Made by a program: the position numbers and the translations under genes. Below are positions 10,506-22,400 of a stretch of 64,000 bases of DNA, in pieces. The stretch is from Xanthostigma xanthostigma (Eukaryota > Arthropoda > Insecta > Raphidioptera > Raphidiidae), in contig OY754466.1 in assembly GCA_963575645.1 (NCBI GenBank), forward strand, positions 13,122,001-13,186,000, given 5' to 3'. The stretch's first letter is position 1. Each line of letters opens with the position of its first letter. The notes beneath the pieces were generated by a model. That model ran no database searches, had not been told where the DNA came from, and worked only from the letters and a program-made list of their open reading frames with translations.

Positions 10506-12313
10506 ATTGTTGACTTCTGGTTGCAGGTGCTGGTTTACACAAGTTTTGCTCCACAGTGCCGTAACAAGCCTTTTATACGCCCGGTGCAAGCTTCTGTAAT
10601 TTTCCTTTGAAAAATGTTTTAATCTTATCCGGATCTGATATTTCTGCGCCCCTTCAAGGTCTGTGCCCTGTACCTGGCACCGCCCTAGCTACGGCACAGT
10701 TGTTCCATGCTGTGCCCGGTTTTGAAACCCAAAAAGAATTTCCTGAATGATTCCTTTCAAGTTGAGTTGATTTTATTGTTCGCCCGATGTAGGTATAGTT
10801 CAGTAAATGTTATTCCATATTTTAAAAGTGTATACAAATTAAAATAAATTATTATAATTAAAATTATTAAGATAATAATACCTGTAGGAAATTGTCTAAG
10901 TAATTAATAAAATATTTATAACCGTTTTATATAATTTTTATTTTAAAAATCTCAAAACTTTCGAGATCTTACTGAAAATCTATCTCGAAAACTGATTCCC
11001 CCTCCAAAACTACAGCAAAATTTCGAATAAACTAGCGGCATTATAACCAGGCCCGGACTGGTACCTGAAACCGGCCCAGGCATTTTAAAGACGGTTGGCC
11101 CTCTACGAGAAAGAAAAACTACAAATAAATAAAATTATCGACCAATTTTTCAGACAAATATATTAACAAAAAATAATAATTAATACATTAACGTTTCGGT
11201 CCGGATTTGGATCTTCTTCAGAACTGATCTAAAAAAAAATTATATTTTTTAGATCAGTTCTGAATATTATACAATTTATTGATAAAACCTTTTGCAGTAG
11301 TAGTACTGAAAAGATCGTAGGTCTGGCGGTTCTGGGATCTTGGTCTATTATCAATTATAGAGACTTTACTGTGAGGAGCTTTTTACTCATGCTATTTTAC
11401 TAAAAAAAAATAAACAAAAATGTTCATAAATATTGTATGCCATAGAAACATGAATGTTTTTACTTTTTAAGCTCAGAATAGCGGCGCCACTGACGGTACG
11501 CAATAGGCCTGAATGGCACTTTTTAGCTGAAACTAAACCCAAATTAGTTTTTCAAAAACTGTTAATTATGTATGTTTAAATTAGTTTTGTGATTTTTCAA
11601 TTCAACATTTCGATGGTGCCTCCAGCAATACTTGTGACTGTAATTTTGTTTTTTATATTTTTTATCTTTGCTGCCATCAAACATTTTCGTAAGTTGACAT
11701 AAATGTTATTTCTTATTTTTGACAGCTGAGCTATAGAATATATTTTTAAGTTATACACAAGAAAAACTCGAATCTTCACGTAATCTTTGTAGATAATCAT
11801 TTAGAATATCTTGCCTTACTTTTGATGAAACAATAATTTAAAGAGTTACATTTACCTGATATAATATGATTTTATTGAACTTTAAATTATGATAAAAAAG
11901 ATACAAAAGAAGATTTATAGTTTCGTTCACTGCTCATCCCCACATTGCCATAGCGTACCTACCAATATAATAGTCTATGTCGATGGGAACGTTTTAAATA
12001 CCGAGAAGTTCTTTTAAAAGGTTCCTCACTCGCCGCAAACAAACAAATATACAAACTTCTTTATAATATTAGGTTCTACCAAACATGAATCAAACCCATT
12101 CGTGCCTGCGTAACAAACATATCAATACATACGGGTTCAACTGGGCAGCGCGTAAGCCATAAATGCGTTAATGTTGACATTTTATGTCATAAGTATACCT
12201 ATTGCTTGACCGAAGGAAGAACGTCTGTTAAAAGAATGTGCATAGGGTCCATTATTTAGTGAAAACGGCATGAAAACAAACAATCTATTTTTACTTAATA
12301 TGTGTTACATATA
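10506..12313. other. Intergenic, decayed repeats
   Basis: No gene is supported. It contains a truncated family-A palindrome at 11123-11260 and an hAT-like left end (CAGGCCCGGACTGGTA) near 11049. The rest is AT-rich and unassigned. Confidence 0.4.
11123..11260 (-). mobile_element. Family-A palindromic element, truncated copy
   Basis: Holds the family-A arm (AAATTATCGACCAATTTTTC) and a minus-strand core at 11192-11221, CTGAAGA-A-GATCC-AAATCC-GGACC-GAAACG, with one mismatch in the hairpin. Only a stub of the opposite arm remains. Confidence 0.55.
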
Positions 12314-13076
12314 CAGGTGTCCCATTAAGAATGGGACATAGAACAACCGCAGATTCTCCAATTCAAAATAAAACGATTAAGCGAAATATACTTAGATAAA
12401 ATGTTACTCGCTCTACCAGTGGCGTACGGCAGGAGTAAGTAATGCGTGTACCCCTTCTAAATGTTACGCCGCTGTCTAAATTTTAATTTTGACTATAATT
12501 TTAATTTTTTTGATATTTTCTAAGTCAATAATGTACACTTGTTAGTTTGTTGTAAAGTCATTGGTTTTCGAGATATTCGCAGTTAAAGATAGATAGACAT
12601 GTACTTTTTACTTGTATTATTATTAATAATATTCATTTTTACAATTTTGTCTTAAAAAAATGCGAATATCTCGAAAACCAATGACTTTACAACAAACTAA
12701 CAAGTGTACATTATTGACTTAGAAAACATCAAAAAAATTAAAATTATAGTCAAAATTAAAATTTAGACAGCAGCGTAACATTTAGAAGGGGTACAAGCAT
12801 TACTTACTCCTGCCGTACGCCACTAGTAGAGCGTACTGAACTAATTTTTTTATTGTTAGGTGCATTTTATGATATTTAACAAGTCTGCCGATTTGAGTAA
12901 AATTATACGGTGTATTAAAAAAATTATGGACATTAATAACTTTTCAGTTTTCAACTTCAACACCCCGTAATTTGGAAACGAGTAACATTTTATCTAAGCA
13001 TATTTCGCTTAATCGTTTTATTTTGAATTGGAGAATCTGCGGTTGTTCTATGTTCCATTCTTAATGGGACACCCTG
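12314..13076. mobile_element. Foldback element with TATA target duplication
   Basis: Starts CAGGTGTCCCATTAAG and ends CTTAATGGGACACCCTG, flanked by TATA at 12310-12313 and 13077-13080. The outer arms are about 100 bp. A second nested pair of arms (about 12416-12583 against 12655-12830, containing TTTTCGAGATATTCGCA and its complement) makes it a double hairpin. The same terminal type and target site occur at 50568-51584. The class is not recognised and it has no coding capacity. Confidence 0.65.
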
Positions 13077-13255
13077 TATACTTTTATTCTATACTGAACA
13101 TAGGAATAAAATCGCAATCGAATCATTAGGGAGCAAACTTATTTTTAAACCATAAGCATTGGCGTGTCCAGGAGGGCAAAACAAGCACGGGGGACCCGGC
13201 ATAAGAAATGTCTAATTTGTTCCCTCCTGATGGGCTAAAAGCTGGGTACGCCCAT

Positions 13256-13496
13256 CAGCCCCGGATCTACGATTTTTTCGAACCGGGGCAGAAACTTGAT
13301 AATGGCTCTCCCTCTCTCCAGCGTTTGAAATAAAATATTTAAAAAAACTCACAAATATATAATGGTTGGCATTTTTCGTGAACGGGAAACCGTCAGAAAC
13401 AAGCAGATTGAGTAAACCGGAAAAAGCACAGACCATATTATATTATTGCCACCCGGGGCAGGTGCCCCGGTTTGTTCCCCTCTTGATCCGGGACTG
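13256..13496. mobile_element. hAT MITE with verified empty site
   Basis: Starts CAGCCCCGGATC and ends GATCCGGGACTG, flanked by the 8-bp duplication ACGCCCAT (13248-13255, 13497-13504). The surrounding repeat also occurs at 21640-21850, where ACGCCCAT is present once and the element is missing. The two sites together define the insertion exactly. Confidence 0.85.
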
Positions 13497-13864
13497 ACGC
13501 CCATGTTAATGTCATAAAAAAGACAAAGTTTTTGAAATCGCGTTTATTGTAGTGGTTGCCACTATGCGATAGACGCTTTGGCAATCATTGCATTGGTGTA
13601 TTGAGCCTGTAATCTGTATGTATTGATATGTTTGTTCCCCGTGTTAAAAATTGACGGATATAGATCTCGACCTGTTTATGAGTATATATTTATACAGTCA
13701 AGTATCTTTTTAATGCAGCGTTGAAGTCATGTGGCTGGGATTTCCCCATGTTGTAAGATATTAACTGCACACAAAATTAGTATACAGTCAACATCGGAAA
13801 GTTCAATCACTCATTAGAGAAAAAAAAACAACATAGAACGATCATTCCGCTTGAGATGAGCTTT

Positions 13865-14449
13865 CAGGTTACCAGACGTCCCGGTTTTCCGGGACATGTC
13901 CTGTTTTCGCCCTCCGGTCCCGGTGTCCCGGAATTTTTTCAAAATCTATGCAAATGTCCCGGTTTTTAATAAAATCCCAATGGAGCGATAAACGCAACCG
14001 ACTGTCAGTCAAAACGATTCGCGACCTTATGATGATCACCTTCAATTTCAATGACATGAATTGTAAACAGTTTTACAAATATCTACTCGAGCCTGAACAT
14101 TCGAAACTATTGCAAAAAATCAGTGACTCGAAAAAATATTGTTAATCGACCCGACTGAAATTTGTGTCTCGAAGTATATTTTACACATGTAATATATTCA
14201 TGATTGGTGTGTTATGAACAAATAAACATACTGACCACTATAATTAAGTCTCTTTTTTCACTATATTTCTATCCTCAAATTATTCAAAATCGTGTTCGTC
14301 TCATATTAAATTACACGATTTCGATAGATATCGATTGTGGATTGATACACACAGAAATTTCAAAAATATTTTTTCATTCTTCAATTATCAATAGGGGGGG
14401 GTGGCTGTAAAATGTCCCGTTTTTTCATTCAGAACATCTGGTAACCCTA
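13865..14449. mobile_element. hAT-like MITE
   Basis: Starts CAGGTTACCAGACGTCCCGG and ends with ACATCTGGTAACCCTA. The flanks TGAGCTTT and GCAGCTTT match at 6 of 8 positions. The interior has repeated TGTCCCGG phrases and a short degenerate open frame without a recognisable domain. Confidence 0.5.
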
Positions 14450-14571
14450 GCAGCTTTCTTTGTAATGATAACGGGCTATTAATAATTCTAATGATGAAAT
14501 TGATTTCACACCAATTCGCAAGTAGCGCCAAATATTGAGAATATATTAAGAATATCACGATGGACACGATA

Positions 14572-14969
14572 TCTTTATATCTTTAAAAATCTCGTGTCAC
14601 GATGTTCGTCCGCGCAAATCTCCGAATCCACTGAACTGATTTTAATGAAATTTTGTAAATATGTCGTGCTTGGTCCAATTTACAATATAGGATATAGTTT
14701 TAGTATATATTTTGTACAAAATTACGGTGTTTTGTGAAAAAAAGAACTGTTTTAGTAACATGTAGCGACATCTCATAGAATTTACTCAAAGCGCTCAGAA
14801 GCAAACAAAAAACTGTTTTAGTACCAAGTAGCGACATCTGCTAGAATTCGCTAAAAGCTATTAGTTCAGAAGCAAATCTGGTAGAATTTGCTCAAAGCCG
14901 GGCTGCAAACGAAATACATTTTGCAGACTTATATCTATCGCACCCGGGTGAACCGGGATGGACCGCTAG
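14572..14969 (+). mobile_element. Non-autonomous Helitron, second family
   Basis: Starts TCTTTATATCTTTAAAAATC after A and ends CCCGGGTGAACCGGG...CTAG before T. The 3' end is like that of the other Helitrons here, but the body is different (CTCGTGTCACGATGTTCGTCC). Confidence 0.65.
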
Positions 14970-17329
14970 TCTAATATAAAAACTCCTCAATTAACGGTAA
15001 AATGATTTATTATCGCCCAATGAAATTAACATAAATAAAATTTGAAGATAAACTTATTCAATTTTTGGTTTCAATGTTCCATTATTCAATATGCGATTTT
15101 GAGATTATCTATTTTTATATACTCATTGGTTTTATGCAGTTTTGGTTTTCTGTGGAACGTATCTACTACATAAAAAGACACTTGACTGTAGATAAAACCT
15201 CTAGCATTTTTTTAAACAATTACCTAATTATTGTTGTGTTGTCATCATAGGTTGCTTGCATAGGGGCCAAGCTGATTAATCGATTTGTTTCCATTTGTGA
15301 GTTCTTTTTTTATTTGACTATTCATAGTCATTTATAAACCACCGAAACTTTTTTTAATTTACAGTCTGTTTTTAGGAAACCGAAATTCTGAAGACAGAGA
15401 GCATGGATATAGAGATTCCCGTCTTTTATATATGCGATGATGGCTGCCGTCACAAAGTTAATGCTTCCAAATTAATATCCATAAATCACAAAATCTTCAG
15501 TTGAGTTCCAGAATGAATAAAATTCTAGTGATGTTGAAAGACTTGTAAATACGATACATTTGCAAGTTGAATAAAATTAATTTAAAGACAAACGAAACAA
15601 TTAATTATTCGATAAATTTGCTGAGTGCTGGAAGACAGGAAAATCCAAATCTTTGATATATTCTTTAAATTGAAAGGACCGTTGTGGAAAAAAATACGGC
15701 TGATTTCAATGAGCACAAACAAAATTTTATATCTCCTTTGATTTAGAAGTTATGGGCATACGAAGATTTTATTGCGAATTTTGAAAAACTTTAAATGGAT
15801 ACCGACTTCTAAACCAGAATAGATATACAGACGTTTGCTTGTGCTCAATTGGAATCAATTTGTCTTTTTGCTCAAGCATGGTGAGTTTGAAAAAAGCTCT
15901 GAGAGATTTCGAATTTTATTAAAAATCGCAAATTTAAAAAAAAAATATGTTTCCGTGCAATTGTTTTTAAGAAAACATTTTTCCTCAAAATCTGTACACT
16001 TTACAGAAAGAAAATTAAAATGTTATTTATATTTTAACATCTAGAATACATTTATAACGTGTTAATTCCTTCATTAGCCCATTGCTATTAATTAAATGCA
16101 TAGGCGTAGCAACGATTTTATCCTAGGGGGGTCCAAATTTTCAACTCTACCTACCACTACCAGCTGCTACTTATACATAATTTGAAAACTGTTCATAGAA
16201 GCGAAACCGATCAACACGACTTTCTGGAGAAATTTCATGACAAAGAAAACGTAGATTATTGTATATTTATATTTGTACGTGAACAATTAATATTGTATAT
16301 AGAGTGGGCCAGGCCCACCTGACCCACCTCTTGCTATGCCAATGATTAAGTGGAAGCTTAAAAATGTAGAAAATAACGGGAAGTGTGGTAAATGGAAAAT
16401 AGTAATGGCGCGAATGGCGTCTGTTATGACAGAAAGTCGAGAAACGGACGGTAAACGCATTATTATTATTATTAAAGACTATTTGGACGTGATATAAAAA
16501 TACGTTCATTTGTTTATTTTTTTATGAATAATTTCGACATGTTGGGTTTTTTATCTTACCGAGGTGTTAGTAATAAAACTTCGACTGTAATTTGTTTCAA
16601 AGTGAAAATATATTATTCCTAGAAATAACTGCATAAGATACCTGTTTATGTACAAATGGTTTTCCCAAAATTCTAATTTTCGAGGTTTGTAGTAATTGAC
16701 AGGACCGGTTTTAGAACTGTTGACGCACTGGGCAGGCTGACTTGACCTTAACTGAAACTGTTTTCTAAAAGAACAGGTACGTAGGTAACTTCGCGAAGGC
16801 GCCGATACCATTGCGAAAATTCCCAACACTCGAGGGAACACTCAGAGAAAATGTCCGAGTTGTACATACTATGAGCCGGTCTAGTATATTAATGAAAGAT
16901 CATTTTAAATAAAATAGGTACAAATACTTCCGTGAAATAATGAGAAATTATGGGGTTCCAATAAATTTTGTCATCTATATTTATTCCATTTATGTTTGAT
17001 TATACCGCGAGATATTTTTATGCAATTGTTCAATTCGGATGCTCTTTTAACAGGTAGTAAGTATCGGCAGATTATTATATGAACCAAATAAAAGAGAAAA
17101 CACTTAAAAAAAACTATACATATATACATGCGGGTGCTCGAGAAAATAATCAATGTTAAAGGGCCCATAGGCAGTCAAGCTTTAATCAGTTACCTGAAAT
17201 ACAATTTATGTGATGTGAATAAAGCGTCGACCTAAGGGCGTCGAATGACAATCTCGCTCTATACCCTGATCAAGGGCTAGGGCCGCCTCCGAGTTATGCT
17301 TCTGGTTCTTATTCTTGTGATTAAAAGTA
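14970..17329. other. Intergenic, no gene seen
   Basis: AT-rich, with only short low-complexity open frames on both strands. A possible decayed inverted-terminal element at about 16100-16345 (TAGGCGTAGCAA and TTGCTATGCCA ends) is too weak to call. Confidence 0.4.
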
Positions 17330-17579
17330 CAGTAAGACCCCGCTTAACGCTGTTTCGTTTAGCGCTGTTTCGGTTTAGCGCTCTTTTATTTCAACCCGTG
17401 GATTCCCCGAAATTGTGTAGTTGTGTTTCTTGTTTGGTGCGATGCTGTACGGACGCATTTTCATCATTTGAAACATTTGTTGAGATTATTGTAAGTATAA
17501 ATTTATATAATACTATAACGATTAATACAGTGACAAATATTATGATCTTTAGTTTTATCATGGGTGATACAGTAAACCC

Positions 17580-18230
17580 TCGTTAACACGAACACGGTTA
17601 ACACGAATTTCGGTTTAACGCGAACAAAAATTTGCTCTCGACAATGGTCACATAAGCTTTAATGTAATTTTATGTTCGGTTAACACGAACCCTCGTTAAT
17701 ACGAACTTCGAACAACTTTTTCGTCCCTTCACGGTTAATTATCGGATAATACGAACTACAAAAATTCTCAAATCATATATTTTGATCATTTTGGTCAATG
17801 CATATACAATACAACTAAAAGAAAAGATTCGCTTAAGGGATTACAAAAGTAATTAACTCACATTCTAAAAATAGACAAAGGACTGAGAGATTAAAAATTC
17901 ACTCGAAATCCTATTAATAGAAACATACCTCAAAATTTTGAATGTGCACAGAAACTCCGACCAACTTATCGTCAAAACAATATTGAAATGTATTTTGTAA
18001 ACAAATAAAATCAAACTTTCAAACTCAGATAATATTTAAGAACATTTAATGTTATTAGATAATTTATAATAAATAATTATTCAATGTTTACTTAAAATAA
18101 ATCATGATTTGACACTTAAAAAATGACTGTATTTTATGCCATACTCGGTTTACACGAACTCCCACATAACACGAACTTTTTGCCTGATTTTTACGAGTTC
18201 GTGTTAACGAGGTTTTACTGTAATGAAAAA
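17580..18230. mobile_element. pogo/Tigger MITE nested in 17330-19055
   Basis: Starts CAGTAAACCCTCGTTAACAC and ends GTGTTAACGAGGTTTTACTG, with TA at 17578-17579 and 18231-18232. The interior repeats the terminal phrase TTAACACGAAC several times. Confidence 0.7.
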
Positions 18231-18371
18231 CAAGAAAAGAAAGCAACCAGAAAAAGCATTTCACTGGAAACTAAAATGCAAGTGATTAGAAGATTAGATT
18301 CTGGTCTATATTGTTTTTATTTTTGTAAGAAATAAATGTTTGGTTTTATTTTTATTAAAGAAAACATAATT

Positions 18372-18814
18372 GGGCTTTTGAATAAAATTTTTTTTGTCAT
18401 AAATGGAAAGATCGTATATAAGTTTTATAACAAAACTATTTTTCTTTTTTTTATTTTCGTTATAATTCAAAAGTTATATCAAATTAAAAATAAATTTTTG
18501 TACCCAGTTCCGATAACGCGCCGACATTTCCCGAACATAATGTGACGTCATAATGTTTTAGTCAATACACATGTAGAAGCCATTGATAGTATACTGCGTA
18601 TATACATTTTACCATTATGACACAACTGTCAAAAACAATTTTAGTGCGTTTGCAGTCACGTGATTTTTTTAATATTTTTTCAATTTTAAATTGCTTATAA
18701 TTAATTTAAAAAAGGTTTTTTTTTTTAATTTTTCGCATCGATTATCAATATTATGTATAATAAAGTTTTAAAATACAATAAAAAAATCGATAATTATTTT
18801 TTTTTCAAAAGCCT
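18372..18814. mobile_element. MITE with GGGCTTTTGAA termini, copy 2
   Basis: Second copy of 1981-2426, flanked by AATT on both sides. It has lost a few bases, including the ACGTC of a TGACGTCA-like phrase kept in copy 1. Confidence 0.6.
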
Positions 18815-18830
18815 AATTATTAAATTTAAT

Positions 18831-18911
18831 CAAATCTTTGATTAACGGCTGATTAGAACTCTTCAATAAATAAAATTATCGACCAATTGGTCGATAATTT
18901 TATTTATTGAA
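18831..18911. mobile_element. Family-A palindrome, minimal 81-bp copy
   Basis: It has the family-A tail (CAAATCTTTGATTAACGGCT...) and the two outermost arm ends joined directly (ATTATCGACCAATTGGTCGATAAT), with the hammerhead-like interior missing. TATTAAATTTAAT flanks it as an exact 13-bp duplication (18818-18830, 18912-18924). Confidence 0.7.
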
Positions 18912-19419
18912 TATTAAATTTAATACCTAACCAATTTTCTATCCATGTTCCCCTAACCCCATTATTTACATGTTAAGATAGCCTCGTTTATCGCAATTTC
19001 GAATTACGCTCTACTTAGCTGGAACGTATCCCCCGCGTTAAATGGGGTATTACTGTACTTTAATAAAATTATTATTATTATTATCGAGTGTCAATAGGAC
19101 ATGTCTATCAAAACGTTTGCACAATCACAATCATTGTCAAGCATGCTTGCATGTCTATGGGCCCCCTTGAAACAAAAGCAGTGAGAGTAATGCAGAGAAG
19201 GGACTGATTAATATTCAGATGTCACGAGCACTTTCTCAATTATTATCCGTAAACAGTGAGTGTAGTTAGCCGTTGACAGAAGTCACGTTTATGCCGCGCT
19301 CTCAGATTCTGGGTCAAAAGTGATAAAACGAGAGCAAGAAATTTGTATACTGGTGCCGCGAAATATAACTTATTTTTACCGATTACGAAAAAAAGGAAGG
19401 ATTGTTTTTAATTGTTAAT

Positions 19420-22400
19420 ATGGAGTACCAGATAATATTATCAATCATATTCCTAATAAATACATCTCAGATATTTGCAATATATGAAATTAATAATAAA
19501 ACTATTGACAATTTTACGGATAAACCGGAAGTGTGGACAGAGCGCGGAATTTTTGGTCCGCTTTTGGAAGAATGGGCCTTAACTGCAAATGGACTCGATC
19601 ATAGGTAAAACGTTTTCACTTTTTTATTTGTTTGGGGATTGGTATATTTCCCCAGAACCCGGATTTTCCAATGGCTCATTGCTTTCAAAATTTAGTTTAT
19701 TTTGGAAGTAAAACTTCTTTACGCACGCTTGACTTGGGGAGTAAGCTGGTGAATGCGTGACGAGAGATATAAGTTAGTGAAGATAAAAAGAGGATGACAA
19801 ATACTTCACTGGCTAGTGGCGCCATCAGGTGGCCGAAAATATAAGCAGTACTAACAATAGAATGACACATACTTTTTCTTGCCAGTGGCGCTATCGGGTG
19901 ACAGAAAAAAGTTTTTTAAACCTACTTTAAATAATATTTCATAAAGATTTACGCTTAACATCCAACGAGAGCTAAGTAATTGCAATGTATTACTTTTGTT
20001 TTCATTGTCTTTATGTTTATATTTCTTTCTTCTTACATTAGACTGTTCATTTCGTTCTTGAATAATTTTATAAATTAATATTTTGTTCAATACATTAAAT
20101 ATTCTACGTTTAAAGTAGCATATTTTGTGAATTATTGGGTGAATAATAACAAATTATGGCTGGAAGAAGTTTTACTTCAGTCGTGTAGTCTAAAGCAGGG
20201 ATGAGCAACACGCGGCCCGTTAAACATGTTTATGCGGCCCGCCAAGCATTTCTAAAATTGAATTTATTTTATCGACTTTCTCCCATCAATATATTGTTAT
20301 AAAATTAATTATAATAAAATTGTAGTACATACTAAACCGAAACAATTTTTTGTGACGGGTTACTCACTTGTCGGCGTCTGTGTTTGTTTGCGAACAATTA
20401 TTTTCAACCATGAAATTAATCAAAAATGACCACTGATCAAGACTGAGTGATGCACGATTAGAATTCCGGCTGATATTGATCAGCTTTTATCGAAAAAACA
20501 TTGCCAAATTTCTCATTAAAAGTTTCAAGTAAATTCGTTACTCTTTTCTTTTCTTGTTTGTTTTTATTTTGCATTAAAATTTGTAGGTATATGAAATCTT
20601 TACTTTTTTTTAATTTTATATTTTTTATTCTAATGTTTATTATAAATAAAGTTTTGTAAATTATTAATAAGTGTTACTTTATGTATATGCGGCTCGCCAA
20701 AAAATCCTAAAATTTAAATTGGCCCGTTGATTAAAAAGGTTGCTCACCCCTGGTCTAAAGCATAAGTACTCGTTTTTTTTTTTTTGTTTTTGTAAACATT
20801 AATTCGACTCGATTAAAAAAATCTTCCCGCGTCCTAATTTTCTGTTCACGGCTCTGCGATTATATTAATATTAAATTCACAAATTTGCGAACAATTTATT
20901 GCAACAAAGTTGCGTCTTAATATTCTATTAAAAAAATAATTATGATTATGAACTAGTTGCTAGATATTTTGTTTCATCATTTTAGACAAAGAAAAGTAAT
21001 GAAATTACCTCCGATAAAAGATGGTTATGTAATATCAAAAGTTGACAATGTGGTGGAAATTAATACTGAGGGATCAACGAAAATAATGGAAACTCGTCCC
21101 CCTGGCAAAATAGTAACCCGACCTCCTCAACCTTCAACACAGAATAAACCACCATCCAACAATGGCGGTTTTTCACCGATGATTCCTTCGGGAGGTCGAG
21201 AAGTTAGTGAAACCGATTTGTATTTGTTGGGTGCAATCGAGAAACTTGTTTTCCGTGTTGATTATATGGAGAAACGACTACGTAAAGTTGAAGAAAAGTT
21301 GCTTTATATGACGGCTGGAAATCGAGTTGATGACGGTTTGTACCTACATCTTTCTAATTTAATTTTTAATTACCTATATACTTATCAAATTTCAGAAGTA
21401 CAGGTCCTTTCAGAATTAAGACGATTTCGCAAAGGTTCAAAATATATTAATTCCTATTGGGCAAATAGTTTGTCGACAGTTTTTCAACATTTGAACGTAA
21501 TTTTTAATATTTTCCGCAGGCCAACCGTAGTACGAACGAGTCCGAGAGCTACCTACTTAATTTAAATATAATTCGTAAAAATGAGAAAATAAAAAAGCTG
21601 TGAAATTGAAATTTAGCGTTTAGTAAATCCATATACTTTTTATACTATATTGAGCATAGGAATAAAATCGCAATCGAACTATTAGGGTGCAAACATATAC
21701 TTCTGTCTTTTTTTACGCCGTAAGCACTGGCGTATCCAGGAGGGCAAAACAAGCACGGGGGACCCGGCTTAAGAAATTTCTAATTTGCCCCCTCCTGGGC
21801 CAAAAGCTGGGTACGCCCATGTTAACGTCATAGAAAAAGACAAAGTTTTTGAAACAGAGATACTTTATTCAAATTGAATGCAAGTACATCAACCAATCCT
21901 ATCATCGGAGAAAATATCAGGGAATTACATCGAAGAAAGAGATGCAGATATATTTTCGATACGCTTTGTTGCGTTCATTCACCGCACATTGAGTAGATAG
22001 GCAATGATTTATATATAGTTACCTAATTAATAGATATATGAGTAAATCGATTGAGAGTTGTGTCCATATATTAATTTGCATATTTGTATTTTCAGAACCG
22101 TGCCCAGAAAATTTTACACGAGCAGGCGAAGGCTGTTATCACTTTGGAGAGCGTAAATTGGATTGGCAAACGGCTAGCCAATTCTGCCGGCGATTTAAAG
22201 CTACTTTGGTAGAATTGGAGACTCCAGCCGAAAACCGACAACTGATAGCGCACATTCACACAAATTTAAATCTTCAAAGTTAGTGCAATCATTTCATACT
22301 AACACTAACTCTGAATTCACGTAAACAATAGATGAAAAGAATAATTTCGATAATACACTGAGCGCTATGAAACTTTTTGTATTTGTTATTTGGTGACAGT

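Larger units (their letters stand above)
17330..19055 (+). mobile_element. pogo/Tigger transposon remnant, nested host
   Basis: Starts CAGTAAGACCCCGCTTAACGC after TA and ends GCGTTAAATGGGGTATTACTG before TA. About 18230-18320 encodes a CENP-B/Tigger-type N-terminus (KSISLETKMQVIRRLDSG). The rest of the transposase is gone. It is filled by a second Tigger element (17580-18230), a MITE (18372-18814) and a family-A palindrome (18831-18911). Confidence 0.65.

Noticed and set aside
16267-17168. Minus-strand open frames of 65-96 codons
   Set aside because: No recognisable motif, no splice partners, and the region has a decayed repeat; treated as chance.
21521-21590. Alternative last exon of the lectin gene
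   Set aside because: An AG and an in-frame stretch exist, but the product would end before the lectin domain with no homology; the main model is complete without it.
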